IMG/VR virus record: IMGVR_UViG_3300028789_000081
Location: 1 to 25,182 of that record
Strand: one strand, 5' to 3'
DNA from: a virus
DNA length: 25,182 bases
In this document: positions 14,812-23,442 of the stretch, one piece after another
How the letters are laid out: each line of letters opens with the position of its first letter
Position numbering within the stretch: the first letter of the stretch is position 1
Translations under genes and position numbers: made by a program
Notes under the pieces: generated by a model
Database searches by the model: none
The model's input: the letters and a program-made list of their open reading frames with translations, nothing else
What the model was told of the DNA's origin: nothing

Positions 14812-16957
14812 GAGCAGCGACGCCACCATCGGCTACTGGTACGGCGGCACGTTCCATATGGGGCTGAGCCATGGCCCGCTGGACGAGATTCTGGAGATCC
14901 GCGGCGACGATAAGACCATGTTTCCGGCTTCGGGACAGCCCACCATGACCGCCAGTGGTGCGGTCACCATCAACGCACGTAGCCTGTACGGCGGCGAAAA
15001 GCAGGAGGGTGGTGTGCAGGGCACGCTCACCGTGCTGATGGGTGAGGCGACACAGGTGCCCAGCGCGGCGCTAGCCACCATCGAGCCCATCGTGCGGCCT
15101 GCTTACCGCAACATCTGCACCGTGGCATTTACCGGCCTGATCGGCGCGATGAGCCCCTACGTCAAAGCGTGGCGCTTTCGCGTGCGTCGCCATCTGAAGG
15201 GCTGGAATACGCCGGTTTGGCGTCCGGAGCTGTGCAAGGTCGGCCGTGGCATGAACCCGGCGCACATCATCTATCAAGTACTCACCGACCCGGTGTGGAG
15301 CGCGTCGGAAGATGCCGGGCAGGGCCTCGACGATGCCAGCTTTCTGACAGCCGCGCAGGCGCTCTACAACGAAGGCATGGGACTCTGCCTCAAGTGGTCG
15401 TCGGCGGATGCGGTGGGCGACTTCATCAACATCGTGATCAACCACATCGGCGCATTGCGCACCATCGACCCGACCACGAACCGCGCCGGCATCCGGTTGC
15501 TGCGCGCCGATTACGACGTGGCCACGTTGGCGGCCAATCCCAACACCGTGCTCGATGAAAACGACATACTCGAGATGACCAGCTTTCAGGTGCCGGTACT
15601 CGATCAGTCCGTCAATCAGGTCACGGTGACATATCGCGACGTCGATACCAACGAAGATGCGGCGGTGGTGTACCAGAACCTGGCCAACATTCAGGCGCAG
15701 GGCAAGGTGGTGGACCAGTCCACCGCGTACCCAGGCGCGTGGAGTGCGGCGCTCGCCAGCCGCCTGGCGGCACGGGACTGCCACACGCTTAGCGCGTTGC
15801 TGGCCAAGGGCGAGTGCAAGGTCAAGAGCACGCGCTGGAAAACGAAGGTGGGCGACGTGCTGCTGCTGAGCTGGGCGCGCGAGAAAGTGGTGCAGATGCC
15901 GATCCGCGTGCTCAAGGTCAACTATGGCGACAGCACCGCGCGCAGCCTCACGATCAGCTGGGCACAGGATGAGTTTGCGCTGCCGTCCACCTCGTACCTC
16001 ACGCCCGGCGGCTCGCTGTGGGCAGCGCCAGACCGCACGCCGCAGGCCATCACCACGTCGCAGGCGGTGGAGATGACGTACCGCGACCTAGCGCGCACGA
16101 TGGACCCAGCCAACCTGCAGATGCTCACGTCCGACGCCGGCTATCTCACCGCGCTGGCCGTGCGCCCGCCGGGCGTCAATTACAACTATCACCTGTTCAC
16201 GCGGCTGGGCACGGCGGCATACGCCGATCGCGGCGGCGGCGACTTCATCACCACCGGTACGCTGGGGGTAGCGATCGGGCCCACCGACACCACGCTCGCG
16301 CTATCGGCGTTCGATGACCTCTCGGCGGTGCAGGTGGGCAGCGCGGCGCTGCTGGATGCCGAGGTCGTGCGTATCGACGGTATCAATACCGTGACAGGCA
16401 GTGTCACGTTGGGCCGCGGTTGTGTCGATACCGTGCCAGCGGCGCACGCGCTCGGTGCGCGGTTGTGGTTCTATCAGGGCCATGTCGGCTCCGACAGCAC
16501 GCAATACGTGGTCGGCGAAAGCGTCAACGCCAAGCTGTTGACCGTTTCCGGCGCAGGTATGCTCGATCCATCCGCGGCGGCCACGCTCAGCCTGCCGATG
16601 AAACAGCGCCAGGCGCGCCCCTACCCACCGGGCAATCTCAGGGTGGCGGGCAATCGGTATCCGGCGACGGTCGTCGGCAGCCTGGCACTGGCATGGTCGC
16701 ATCGCTCGCGCGTGCTGCAAGCGGATCAGATGGTGGACACGCGGCAAGTCGATATCGGTCCGGAATCCGGTACCACCTACACGGTACGCGTGTATCTCAA
16801 CAACGCGCTCAACAGCACGACCACCGGTGTTACTGCCAATACCCTCACGCCCGTGGTCAGTGGTGATGGCCCGGTACGCGTGGAAATCGACGCTGTGCGC
16901 GCCGGGCTTACCGGCTGGCAGACGCTCTCCGCATCCTTCGCTTACTCACGCAGCTAG
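14801..16957 (+). CDS. Tail tip/central fibre protein, gpJ-like host-specificity protein
   Basis: This 718-residue protein is probably the central hub of the tail tip, contacting the host surface. The N-terminus (MGGKSSDATIGYWYGGTFHM) leads into a hub region with VKAWRFRVRRHLKGWNTPVW and MNPAHIIYQVLTDPVW. A central phage-tail_3-type domain follows (LDENDILEMTSFQVPVLDQS, VNQVTVTYRDVDTN). The second half has a beta-strand module (TTLALSAFDDLSAVQVGSAA) and ends in a fibronectin-III-like domain (residues about 600-718). It is shorter than lambda gpJ (1132 residues) and lacks a long C-terminal receptor-binding extension. No separate tail fibre gene follows. Its ATG overlaps the end of the small upstream gene. 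Confidence 0.85.
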   Translation: MGGKSSDATIGYWYGGTFHMGLSHGPLDEILEIRGDDKTMFPASGQPTMTASGAVTINARSLYGGEKQEGGVQGTLTVLMGEATQVPSAALATIEPIVRPAYRNICTVAFTGLIGAMSPYVKAWRFRVRRHLKGWNTPVWRPELCKVGRGMNPAHIIYQVLTDPVWSASEDAGQGLDDASFLTAAQALYNEGMGLCLKWSSADAVGDFINIVINHIGALRTIDPTTNRAGIRLLRADYDVATLAANPNTVLDENDILEMTSFQVPVLDQSVNQVTVTYRDVDTNEDAAVVYQNLANIQAQGKVVDQSTAYPGAWSAALASRLAARDCHTLSALLAKGECKVKSTRWKTKVGDVLLLSWAREKVVQMPIRVLKVNYGDSTARSLTISWAQDEFALPSTSYLTPGGSLWAAPDRTPQAITTSQAVEMTYRDLARTMDPANLQMLTSDAGYLTALAVRPPGVNYNYHLFTRLGTAAYADRGGGDFITTGTLGVAIGPTDTTLALSAFDDLSAVQVGSAALLDAEVVRIDGINTVTGSVTLGRGCVDTVPAAHALGARLWFYQGHVGSDSTQYVVGESVNAKLLTVSGAGMLDPSAAATLSLPMKQRQARPYPPGNLRVAGNRYPATVVGSLALAWSHRSRVLQADQMVDTRQVDIGPESGTTYTVRVYLNNALNSTTTGVTANTLTPVVSGDGPVRVEIDAVRAGLTGWQTLSASFAYSRS

Positions 16958-16960
16958 ACG

Positions 16961-16989
16961 TGTGCCACCTGTCGGGTAAAGGTGGCACA
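16961..16989 (+). terminator. Perfect 10-bp hairpin between tail and lysis modules
   Basis: TGTGCCACCT (16961-16970) and AGGTGGCACA (16980-16989) are exact inverse complements separated by a 9-base loop. The hairpin begins three bases after the tail tip stop codon and no T-run follows. It could be a weak terminator, an RNA processing site or a translational barrier that lowers lysis gene expression relative to tail genes. Confidence 0.5.
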
Positions 16990-17011
16990 GCGAGCCCGGC
17001 ATGCTGATCGC

Positions 17012-17575
17012 ATGCCAAACCAACCGCCAAACTCTGCCACCGGCTCTGCGATCAGTCTTGCATGGGGCGCGCGCGTCTCCACGGGCTTTGCTAAAACGCT
17101 GCTCGGCATCTGCCGTGACTTTGGTTGGGGTGCTGAGCATCCGAGCTGGCTGATGAGCTGTATAGCGTTTGAAAGCGGCGAAACGTTCAGCGCATCAGTG
17201 CGCAACGCGGCCGGATCTGGCGCGGCGGGCCTCATCCAATTTATGCCAGCGACGGCCGCTGGCCTTGGTACCACCATCGAGAATCTGCAGCTGTTGTCGG
17301 CCGAGTCGCAACTGTCCTACGTGCGGCAGTATTTCAAGCCGTACGCGCGGCGCATCGGCTCGCTGTCGGACATGTACATGGCGATCTTGTTGCCCAAATA
17401 CGTGGGCCAGCCCGGCAGCTCGGTACTGTTCTCTGACGGCGCAGGCTACCGGCAAAACGCCGGCCTCGATGCGAGCCACGACGGCAAGATCACGAAAGAC
17501 GAAGCCACTGCCAAGGTGCTCGCCAAACTGCAGCGCGGGCTGACGCCCGGCTTGACCGCAACCTATGTCCTATGA
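17012..17575 (+). CDS. Phage endolysin, lytic-transglycosylase-like with EF-hand-type loop
   Basis: This 187-residue protein should degrade peptidoglycan at the end of the lytic cycle. Glu54 in CIAFESGETFSASVRNAAG is the likely catalytic acid, followed by the SLT-type signature GAAGLIQFMPATA. Later segments such as LSYVRQYFKPYARR and DMYMAILLPKYVG fit transglycosylase-fold phage lysins. Near the end, D153-A-S-H-D157-G-K-I-T-K-D-E164 has the spacing of an EF-hand calcium loop. ATG 17012 is preferred because the upstream GTG at 16982 lies within the right arm of a hairpin. There is no signal peptide, so export depends on the holin encoded just downstream. Confidence 0.85.
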   Translation: MPNQPPNSATGSAISLAWGARVSTGFAKTLLGICRDFGWGAEHPSWLMSCIAFESGETFSASVRNAAGSGAAGLIQFMPATAAGLGTTIENLQLLSAESQLSYVRQYFKPYARRIGSLSDMYMAILLPKYVGQPGSSVLFSDGAGYRQNAGLDASHDGKITKDEATAKVLAKLQRGLTPGLTATYVL

Positions 17576-17581
17576 CTCGCC

Positions 17582-17983
17582 ATGCGCGTGATAGGCACTG
17601 ACATGGATCAGCCGCCGCTTAACTTCACCTGGTGGCAGTTGGTGCTGTACCCCTTGTTTGCGTGCGTAGGCGGTGCGCTTGGCCATGTGCTGCGCACGCT
17701 CGACGCTGGCGGCCCCATTTCGCTGTGGCGCACGTTGCTGGAGTCGATGGCCGCGGGCTTCGTCGGCATTCTGGTGATGCTGATCTGCCAGCAGCTGCAC
17801 CTGTCCCCGCAGTGGACCGGCGTGTGCGTCGGGGTGTGCGGCTGGCTGGGAGCCACCGTGAGCATTCGCATGCTGGAGCGCCTGGTTCGGGCCCGACTCG
17901 GCGTGCCGGTGGACGAAGGCGATCACACCGAAAGCACCTTCATTGGTGCCACACCGCCGCCGGCCGGCGACAAGGGGAATTGA
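17582..17983 (+). CDS. Phage holin, three-helix (LydA/holin superfamily III type)
   Basis: This 133-residue membrane protein has three predicted helices: WWQLVLYPLFACVGGALGHV, then SMAAGFVGILVMLICQQL, then WTGVCVGVCGWLGATVSIRM. A soluble C-terminal tail ends in Pro- and Gly-rich sequence. The architecture and phrases such as LRTLDAGGPISLWRTLLE fit the LydA-like holin family. It would open the inner membrane at the programmed time and release the endolysin encoded six bases upstream. ATG 17603 (MDQPPLN), with AGG seven bases before it, is a second possible start. Dual starts are sometimes used to make holin and antiholin forms, which I mention only as a possibility. Confidence 0.85.
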   Translation: MRVIGTDMDQPPLNFTWWQLVLYPLFACVGGALGHVLRTLDAGGPISLWRTLLESMAAGFVGILVMLICQQLHLSPQWTGVCVGVCGWLGATVSIRMLERLVRARLGVPVDEGDHTESTFIGATPPPAGDKGN

Positions 17984-18375
17984 TGAAAAGCATCTATCGC
18001 TATGCCGGTGTCGCGCTCGCGGCCATCGGGCTGGTGACGTTGGGTGCGATCGCCGTGCGCCACTACGGTAATGGACGATTCGAAGACGGCCGCAACGCGG
18101 TGCTGGCTGACGATGCGCGCGCGGCTGTCCAACGGCAAACCGACCGCGATGCACTCGACCGGTACAGCGCGCTGGCCACCGGCACGCTCACCACCGCGCT
18201 CGGCACCCAGCTGCCCGCCATCCAAGGCCAGACCCATGACACACTCGAAACGATCCGTACGGTCTATCGTGACCGCCCTGCCGCTGACGTGGCTTGCGCT
18301 CGCCCTGACGGCGTGCAAACCGCTCTCAACGCGGCCGTCGAAAGAGCCAACCAAGCCGCCCACGGTCAACTGTGA
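17983..18375 (+). CDS. Inner membrane spanin subunit (Rz-like)
   Basis: This 130-residue protein starts at ATG 17983, sharing a base with the holin stop (TGATG). One N-terminal membrane segment (YAGVALAAIGLVTLGAIAV) is followed by the typical i-spanin opening RHYGNGRFEDGRNAV. A periplasmic helical region rich in Ala, Thr, Gln and Asp follows (TDRDALDRYSALATGTLTTA). It should pair with the lipoprotein encoded in the overlapping frame and fuse the inner and outer membranes in the last step of lysis. Rz1 begins within it in the +1 frame, the classical overlapping spanin arrangement. The length is close to lambda Rz (153). Confidence 0.82.
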   Translation: MKSIYRYAGVALAAIGLVTLGAIAVRHYGNGRFEDGRNAVLADDARAAVQRQTDRDALDRYSALATGTLTTALGTQLPAIQGQTHDTLETIRTVYRDRPAADVACARPDGVQTALNAAVERANQAAHGQL

Positions 18376-18553
18376 TCGGACACCGCCGCCAGCGGTCGTG
18401 CCGTTTGTGCCGGAGCTGAAGGGCGCCGCCGATATGCCGGCTAACGATGCATGGAAGGCGCAGATGATCGGCCTGTATCAGGCCGAGGTCACCATTCGCC
18501 GCGAGGAGCATGTCTGCATGGACACGCTGCGCGGGAAGGGCGTCATTCAATAG
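18236..18553 (+). CDS. Outer membrane spanin lipoprotein (Rz1-like), overlapping Rz out of frame
   Basis: The +1 frame inside the Rz gene opens at ATG 18236 (105 residues) or GTG 18269. It shows a short basic N-terminus, a hydrophobic core and a lipobox (WLALALTAC), with lipidated Cys27 counted from the ATG. The mature protein is Pro-rich and continues well beyond the Rz stop (VNCDRTPPPAVVPFVPELKG, then NDAWKAQMIGLYQAEVTIRR). It would be anchored in the outer membrane and bridge to Rz. At about 79 mature residues it is longer than lambda Rz1 (40), because only its first half is embedded in Rz. Start choice is uncertain. Confidence 0.8.
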   Translation: MTHSKRSVRSIVTALPLTWLALALTACKPLSTRPSKEPTKPPTVNCDRTPPPAVVPFVPELKGAADMPANDAWKAQMIGLYQAEVTIRREEHVCMDTLRGKGVIQ

Positions 18554-18858
18554 GAAAAGAGAAGGGCGACCGGCCATGGTGCGTCAACACCACGGTAAGT
18601 CACCAACCCGCAAGCACGCTGCGAGTCAGCCGAGGCCGACCGGTCCGCGCGAAGCCCTGCGGGCCTACGTGGCAAGAGGATCACTCGCAAGCCGACGGTG
18701 GCCGGTGGGCTGCTCTGACTCAGGCCGTGCAGCGTGTCCGCCCAGACGTGACCCGCGGTCTGTTCCTTCGGCCGGTCAGGTGAATTCGTGCACTTTGTGT
18801 TGCTCGTGATTGGATGACGGCACATCCTGATTACGGGCACCTGTAGTTTCTGACAGGG
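18554..18858 (+). other. Intergenic stretch between lysis module and RHS gene, no convincing gene
   Basis: I see no gene that I can support here. A 77-codon frame from ATG 18576 has purine-rich sequence upstream but encodes Arg-, Pro- and Ser-heavy sequence (MVRQHHGKSPTRKHAASQPR) of the kind produced by non-coding GC-rich DNA. It could be a decayed phage gene. The boundary between phage late genes and accessory cargo probably falls in this stretch. From about 18781 the base composition becomes less GC-rich, which suits a promoter region for the next gene. Confidence 0.5.
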
Positions 18859-18966
18859 CGCATCTTTCGGATGCGTAAAGTTTGCTATAAAGAGCGCTGC
18901 TCGCAGGCCCACGACAACCGTGGGTGGCATCGAGCGCACTTTGCGCGCTGCGCATTTAGGGGATAC
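18859..18966 (+). promoter_or_regulatory. Structured leader and ribosome binding site of the RHS gene
   Basis: Two clear hairpins lie upstream of the RHS start: CGCATC/GATGCG (18859-18864 with 18870-18875) and CCCACG/CGTGGG (18908-18913 with 18919-18924). A weaker AGCGC/GCGCT pair follows (18933-18937 with 18945-18949). TATAAA at 18886-18891 could be a -10 element, but no good -35 is at the right distance. AGGGGA ends just before ATG 18967 and is the best ribosome binding site in the region. The arrangement suggests a gene with its own transcription and a folded 5' leader. Confidence 0.35.
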
Positions 18967-21900
18967 ATGGACATCGCACGGATAGCGCTGCGTGCGCTTC
19001 GGGATCGCTTGGCAATGGGGCAACGGGGCAAGCAAACATCACGTTGGCGCACTGGGCATCAGCTGCTCGCCGTTGTGGTATTCGCGCTGGCGCACCTGCC
19101 ATCGGCGTCGGCTCAAGTGCAGATCTTCGGCGGCACTTATTACTTTCATTCCATGCCACAAGCTTTGGCAGCGTGCATGGCGGACGTACCGACGCGTCAG
19201 TACCTTTACAAAGCTTGCTATACCTATTCAGGAATCAACGAATACTGGGATAACTGGACGTCGTCCTTGCACCCTCTGGAGGCTGAGGGGACGAATGATT
19301 ACCTCGACGTTGGAGTCACTCCCATCGCGCCGGGTACTCCCGGCAAGAATGCAGGCCCCGCCTGTCATTGTGCGACCAACCCTATTAATAAGTCCGGGGG
19401 AGACCCCATTAATCTGGGCACGGGTAATGAGTATCGTGACGAAGAGGACGCCGCCCTCGGCGCGCTGAGCTTCCATCGCTATTACAACAGCCAGCCTGAA
19501 GTTATCTCGGCAAACATCGGCGTTAACTGGCGCGACAGCTTTGACCGCAGCGTGCTCGCAGTAAGCGTCAATCCAACCCAGGCCACGGTCGTGCGGCCCG
19601 ATGGCACGCAAGTCCTCTTCAATCTTAAGGGCGCCGCATGGGTCTCCGACTTGGATGTTTCCGATACGCTGTCGTCGACATCCGATGGGTCAGGTGATAT
19701 CACCGGCTGGACATACTTCGAGGCTGCGACCCGTCATAACGAAAGCTTCGATGCCTATGGGCGAGTCACATCCATCGTTGACGAAAACCAGCGCACAACT
19801 TTGCTCACTTACGCTCCAGCGTCGGTGCTGCCGGGAAGCGGCAGGCTGAGCAGCGTGGTCGACCCAGAGGGTCGCCAGCTCTCGTTCACTTACAACAGTA
19901 GTGGAAACATTGCGACGGTGACGTTGCCCGATAACGGCGTGTTGACTTACGGCTATGACAGTTCCGGCAATCTTCAGCAGGTGACGTACCCCGATCAAAG
20001 CACGCGGGTGTACCACTACAACGAGAGCGGGTTGACCTCTGGCGCTTCGTTCCCCAACAACCTCACGGGAGTCACGGACGAGACCGGAACGCGCTACGCC
20101 AGTATCGGCTATGACAGCGTCGGTCACGCCAACTCCTCCGTGCTCGCAGGCAACGTCGACCTCACGCAGGTCACGTACAACAGCAATGGCACGACATCGG
20201 TCACGTATCCGCTGGGTGCACAGACCACGCTGAATTTTGTGGTGACCAGTGGCACCGTCCACGGCAGCACCGTCAGTGCCCCCTGTGGTCCGATCTGCGA
20301 TCAACCGTACGCCGCGGCTACGTTCGATAACAATGGCCATCCGCTCACAGCGACCGATTTCAAAGGCAATGTGACTCGGACAACCTACGACGCGAATGGA
20401 TTGCTCGATCAGGAAGTCGACGCCCTCGGAGCGACCAATCAACGCGTAACCAATACCACTTGGAACACCGCGCTGCGAGTGCCGCTCCAAACCACCGTCG
20501 TCAACGCGAGTAACGCCACGGTCGCCGAGACTTCTTGGGTCTACAACACGATTGGCCAGCCGCTAGCCCGTTGCGAGATCGATCCGGTTTTGGCGAGCAG
20601 CTACACCTGTGCAGTCACCGGTGTAGTCCCAGCGGGTGTGCGTCGCTGGACCTATAGCTATTGCGCGGCGGTGGACGGCGTGCAGTGTCCGTTGGTCGGA
20701 TTACTGCTCAGCGTCACCGGCCCCCGTACCGATCTCGCCCAGACCATCACTTACAGCTATTACATGACCAGCAGCGCCACGAGCTGCGGCACACCGGGTG
20801 CGGCGTGTTACCAAACGGGTGACCTTTATCAGATCACCGATGCGCTGGGCCATGTGACCACTGTCGCTTCGTACGACGGGGCGGGCCGCATCACGCGGTC
20901 CGTCGACGCTAACGGCATCAACACTGACTTGGCCTACACGCCGCGTGGTTGGCTCGCCTCGCGCACCGTCAACGGTGCCACCACTACCCTCACTTATTGG
21001 CCATACGGCGCAGTCGAAACGATCACCAAACCCAACGGGGTGACCACCACCTTCAAATACGATACCGCCCATCGTCTGACCGACATCCTGGATGCGCAGA
21101 GCAACGACCTTCACTACACGCTGGACGCGGCTGGCAACAAAACCAGTGAGCAGATTTTCAACATCTCTGGCATGCCGCTGCAAAGCCAGTCACGTCAGTT
21201 CAACACGCTGGGCCAGCTCACAGCGGTGATCGACGGGCTCAACCAGACCGTCTTCAATGCCAGCGCCAGCGGTAACTACGATGCTAATGGCAATCTGGTC
21301 AACAGTACCGACGCCCTCGGTCACCAGCGCCAACAGGGCTTCGATGCACTGAACCGCTTGACGAGCACCATCGCCAATTACAACGGTACCGACACGGCCA
21401 CGAAAAACACCACCACAACGACCAGCCTGGATGCGCTAAACCGCATGACGAGCGTTACCGATCCGGCGGCTCTCATAACCACCAACACCTACGATGGTCT
21501 GAGCAACCGCACGCGGCTGCAAAGCCCGGATACCGGCACCAGCACCGACACTTTCGATGCGGCCGGCAATCGCCTCACGCATACCGATGCAAAGGGCGTC
21601 GTCAGCACCTCGACCTATGACGCGGATGATCGCCTGATCAGCACCAGCTACGTCGATACCACGCAAAACGTCAGCTATACCTACGACGAAGCCAACACAG
21701 TGACAGGCTGCAGTGCTTCCAGTCCAATCGATCGGCTCACGAGGGTGGTGGAGGGCGCCGTCACTACGGTGTTCTGCTACGACGGCCGCGGTAACGTCAT
21801 CCAGAAGATGCAGGAGACGTCGGGTAATAATGACATCACCCATTACAGCTACACGGCAGCCAATCAACTAAGCAGCGAAAGTACGCCTGACCAGACCGCG

Positions 21901-23442
21901 ATCAGCTACACGTACGATAGCAACGGACGTATCAGCGGTGTGCAAGTGACACCCAGCGGCGCCACCACGGCATCGCCTACTGTGGTCAGCGCCATCAGCT
22001 ATCTGCCGTTCGGGCCGATCAGCAGCTACACGCTAGGTAACGGTCAGACCATCATTCGCGGTTATAACGCCAACTACCAGCTTACCGACCTGACCAGTCC
22101 GGCCCTGGTGCTGCATTTTGCGCGGGATGCGATGGGCAATATCGTCGCCTTGGGCAACGCACCAGGTGCCAACCCAGCTACGGAGACGTATAGCTACGAT
22201 CCGCTGTATCGGCTCACTGGCATCACCGACGCCGGCACCGCGCTGGAAACCTACACCTACAATCAGACCGGCGATCGTCTAAGTAAGACGGCGCCCGGCC
22301 TGGCTACCGGTGCCTATCTCTACACCAGCGGCACACACAAAATCGCCAGCATCGGCAACGCAGCACGCATCAACGATGCTGACGGCAACACGACAGCTAG
22401 TGTGATGGGAGGGAATGCGTACGGGTTCGGGTACAACGGACGCAACCGCTTGACGGTGGCGCAGCTCAATGGCCAGACCGTGGGCGCGTACACGTACAAC
22501 GCCGTGGGCGAGCGCATCAACAAGGTCGCTACCTATCCGCAGGCCGTGACCGAGCGTTACGCCTACAATGAGGCCGGTCAATTGATCGGCGAATACGGCA
22601 CGACCAACAGGGATTACATCTGGCTGGGCGACTTGCCGGTGGCGGTTGTGGACAACACCATCAATGGCAGCGTGACGACCAGCACGGTCAACTATGTGAC
22701 TGCCGATCAGCTAAATACGCCGAGGGCGGTAACCAATAGTACGGGCACCGTGATCTGGCAGCTGCCGTATCAAGAGAACCCCTTCGGTGAACAGCAACCG
22801 ACGTCAGCGACGGGCTATGTATTGAATTTAAGGTTCAGTGGGCAGTATTACGATGCCGAATCTGGTTTGGCGAACTTTGGCTTCCGAAGCTACGAGGCGG
22901 CTACGGGTCGTTCTCCCCAGAGTGATCCGATGGGGCTTTTCGGCGGGCAGATTGATACTTATGCGTATGTCGACTCCAGTCCATTAAACTTCGTTGACCC
23001 CTATGGCTTGGCTTTGCAACGCGTCACGCTCCCGGGACTTGGCTCAACATACCTGGATGACTCCTTCTCGCCCCACGTCGATCAGTTCATAGCTAATGCT
23101 GCTGCAAATGGGGTGAATCTGAATTTTAATAGCGCTTATCGAACTCCCGAGCATCAAGCGGCCTTACACAACGATCCTCATGCCATCACCCCAGCAGATC
23201 AGAGCCTACATTCGTGTGGCTTTGCGGTCGATGTGAATTATTCAACGTTATCTACGGCGCAGCAAAAAATAATTCGAGACGCAGCCAGCTCGGCGGGTTT
23301 AAGTTGGGGAGGGAGCTTCAGTACTCCCGACCCACCGCATTTTTATATGAATCCACCCGCTGACAGATCTACCGCAATTCAAAATGCAACCGATGAATAC
23401 CAGAAGTTAAATGCCCCAACGACCCAGGGTGGAACACCATGA
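18967..23442 (+). CDS. Exported RHS-repeat polymorphic toxin with C-terminal M15 peptidoglycan peptidase domain
   Basis: This is a 1491-residue protein from ATG 18967 (AGGGGA upstream); ATG 19015 is also possible. Residues 1-49 look like a long signal peptide (basic region, LLAVVVFALAHL, then SASA). A DUF6531-like domain begins near 145 (GGDPINLGTGNEYRDEEDA), followed by dense YD/RHS repeats to about 1290 (for example SYTYDSNGRISGVQV). The RHS core closes at 1294-1348 with YYDAESGLANFGFRSYE, DPMGLFGG at 1320 and DPYGL at 1344. The last 143 residues match zinc peptidase family M15: SAYRTPEHQ at 1389, HSCGFAVD with His1415 and Asp1422, and WGGSFSTPDPPHFY with His1458. The toxin domain should cut peptidoglycan stem peptides or cross-bridges. 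No PAAR or VgrG domain is seen, so the delivery route is unclear. The toxin tip is AT-richer than the repeats. Confidence 0.88.
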   Translation: MDIARIALRALRDRLAMGQRGKQTSRWRTGHQLLAVVVFALAHLPSASAQVQIFGGTYYFHSMPQALAACMADVPTRQYLYKACYTYSGINEYWDNWTSSLHPLEAEGTNDYLDVGVTPIAPGTPGKNAGPACHCATNPINKSGGDPINLGTGNEYRDEEDAALGALSFHRYYNSQPEVISANIGVNWRDSFDRSVLAVSVNPTQATVVRPDGTQVLFNLKGAAWVSDLDVSDTLSSTSDGSGDITGWTYFEAATRHNESFDAYGRVTSIVDENQRTTLLTYAPASVLPGSGRLSSVVDPEGRQLSFTYNSSGNIATVTLPDNGVLTYGYDSSGNLQQVTYPDQSTRVYHYNESGLTSGASFPNNLTGVTDETGTRYASIGYDSVGHANSSVLAGNVDLTQVTYNSNGTTSVTYPLGAQTTLNFVVTSGTVHGSTVSAPCGPICDQPYAAATFDNNGHPLTATDFKGNVTRTTYDANGLLDQEVDALGATNQRVTNTTWNTALRVPLQTTVVNASNATVAETSWVYNTIGQPLARCEIDPVLASSYTCAVTGVVPAGVRRWTYSYCAAVDGVQCPLVGLLLSVTGPRTDLAQTITYSYYMTSSATSCGTPGAACYQTGDLYQITDALGHVTTVASYDGAGRITRSVDANGINTDLAYTPRGWLASRTVNGATTTLTYWPYGAVETITKPNGVTTTFKYDTAHRLTDILDAQSNDLHYTLDAAGNKTSEQIFNISGMPLQSQSRQFNTLGQLTAVIDGLNQTVFNASASGNYDANGNLVNSTDALGHQRQQGFDALNRLTSTIANYNGTDTATKNTTTTTSLDALNRMTSVTDPAALITTNTYDGLSNRTRLQSPDTGTSTDTFDAAGNRLTHTDAKGVVSTSTYDADDRLISTSYVDTTQNVSYTYDEANTVTGCSASSPIDRLTRVVEGAVTTVFCYDGRGNVIQKMQETSGNNDITHYSYTAANQLSSESTPDQTAISYTYDSNGRISGVQVTPSGATTASPTVVSAISYLPFGPISSYTLGNGQTIIRGYNANYQLTDLTSPALVLHFARDAMGNIVALGNAPGANPATETYSYDPLYRLTGITDAGTALETYTYNQTGDRLSKTAPGLATGAYLYTSGTHKIASIGNAARINDADGNTTASVMGGNAYGFGYNGRNRLTVAQLNGQTVGAYTYNAVGERINKVATYPQAVTERYAYNEAGQLIGEYGTTNRDYIWLGDLPVAVVDNTINGSVTTSTVNYVTADQLNTPRAVTNSTGTVIWQLPYQENPFGEQQPTSATGYVLNLRFSGQYYDAESGLANFGFRSYEAATGRSPQSDPMGLFGGQIDTYAYVDSSPLNFVDPYGLALQRVTLPGLGSTYLDDSFSPHVDQFIANAAANGVNLNFNSAYRTPEHQAALHNDPHAITPADQSLHSCGFAVDVNYSTLSTAQQKIIRDAASSAGLSWGGSFSTPDPPHFYMNPPADRSTAIQNATDEYQKLNAPTTQGGTP

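Noticed and set aside
16982-17011. GTG 16982 as start of the endolysin
   Set aside because: It lies within the right arm of a perfect 10-bp hairpin and adds ten non-conserved residues, so ATG 17012 is preferred.
18576-18809. Possible 77-residue basic protein between spanins and RHS
   Set aside because: There is purine-rich sequence upstream, but the product is dominated by Arg, Pro and Ser with no recognisable pattern. It is not listed as a gene.
18871-18966. ATG 18871 as start of the RHS protein
   Set aside because: The codon sits in the arm of a hairpin, and the added 32 residues are charged and would bury the signal peptide. ATG 18967 has a good AGGGGA site.
19741-22842. Tandem DNA repeats inside the RHS gene
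   Set aside because: The repetition is at the protein level (YD/RHS motifs) and the DNA copies are too diverged to be a separate repeat element. No CRISPR-like spacing is present.
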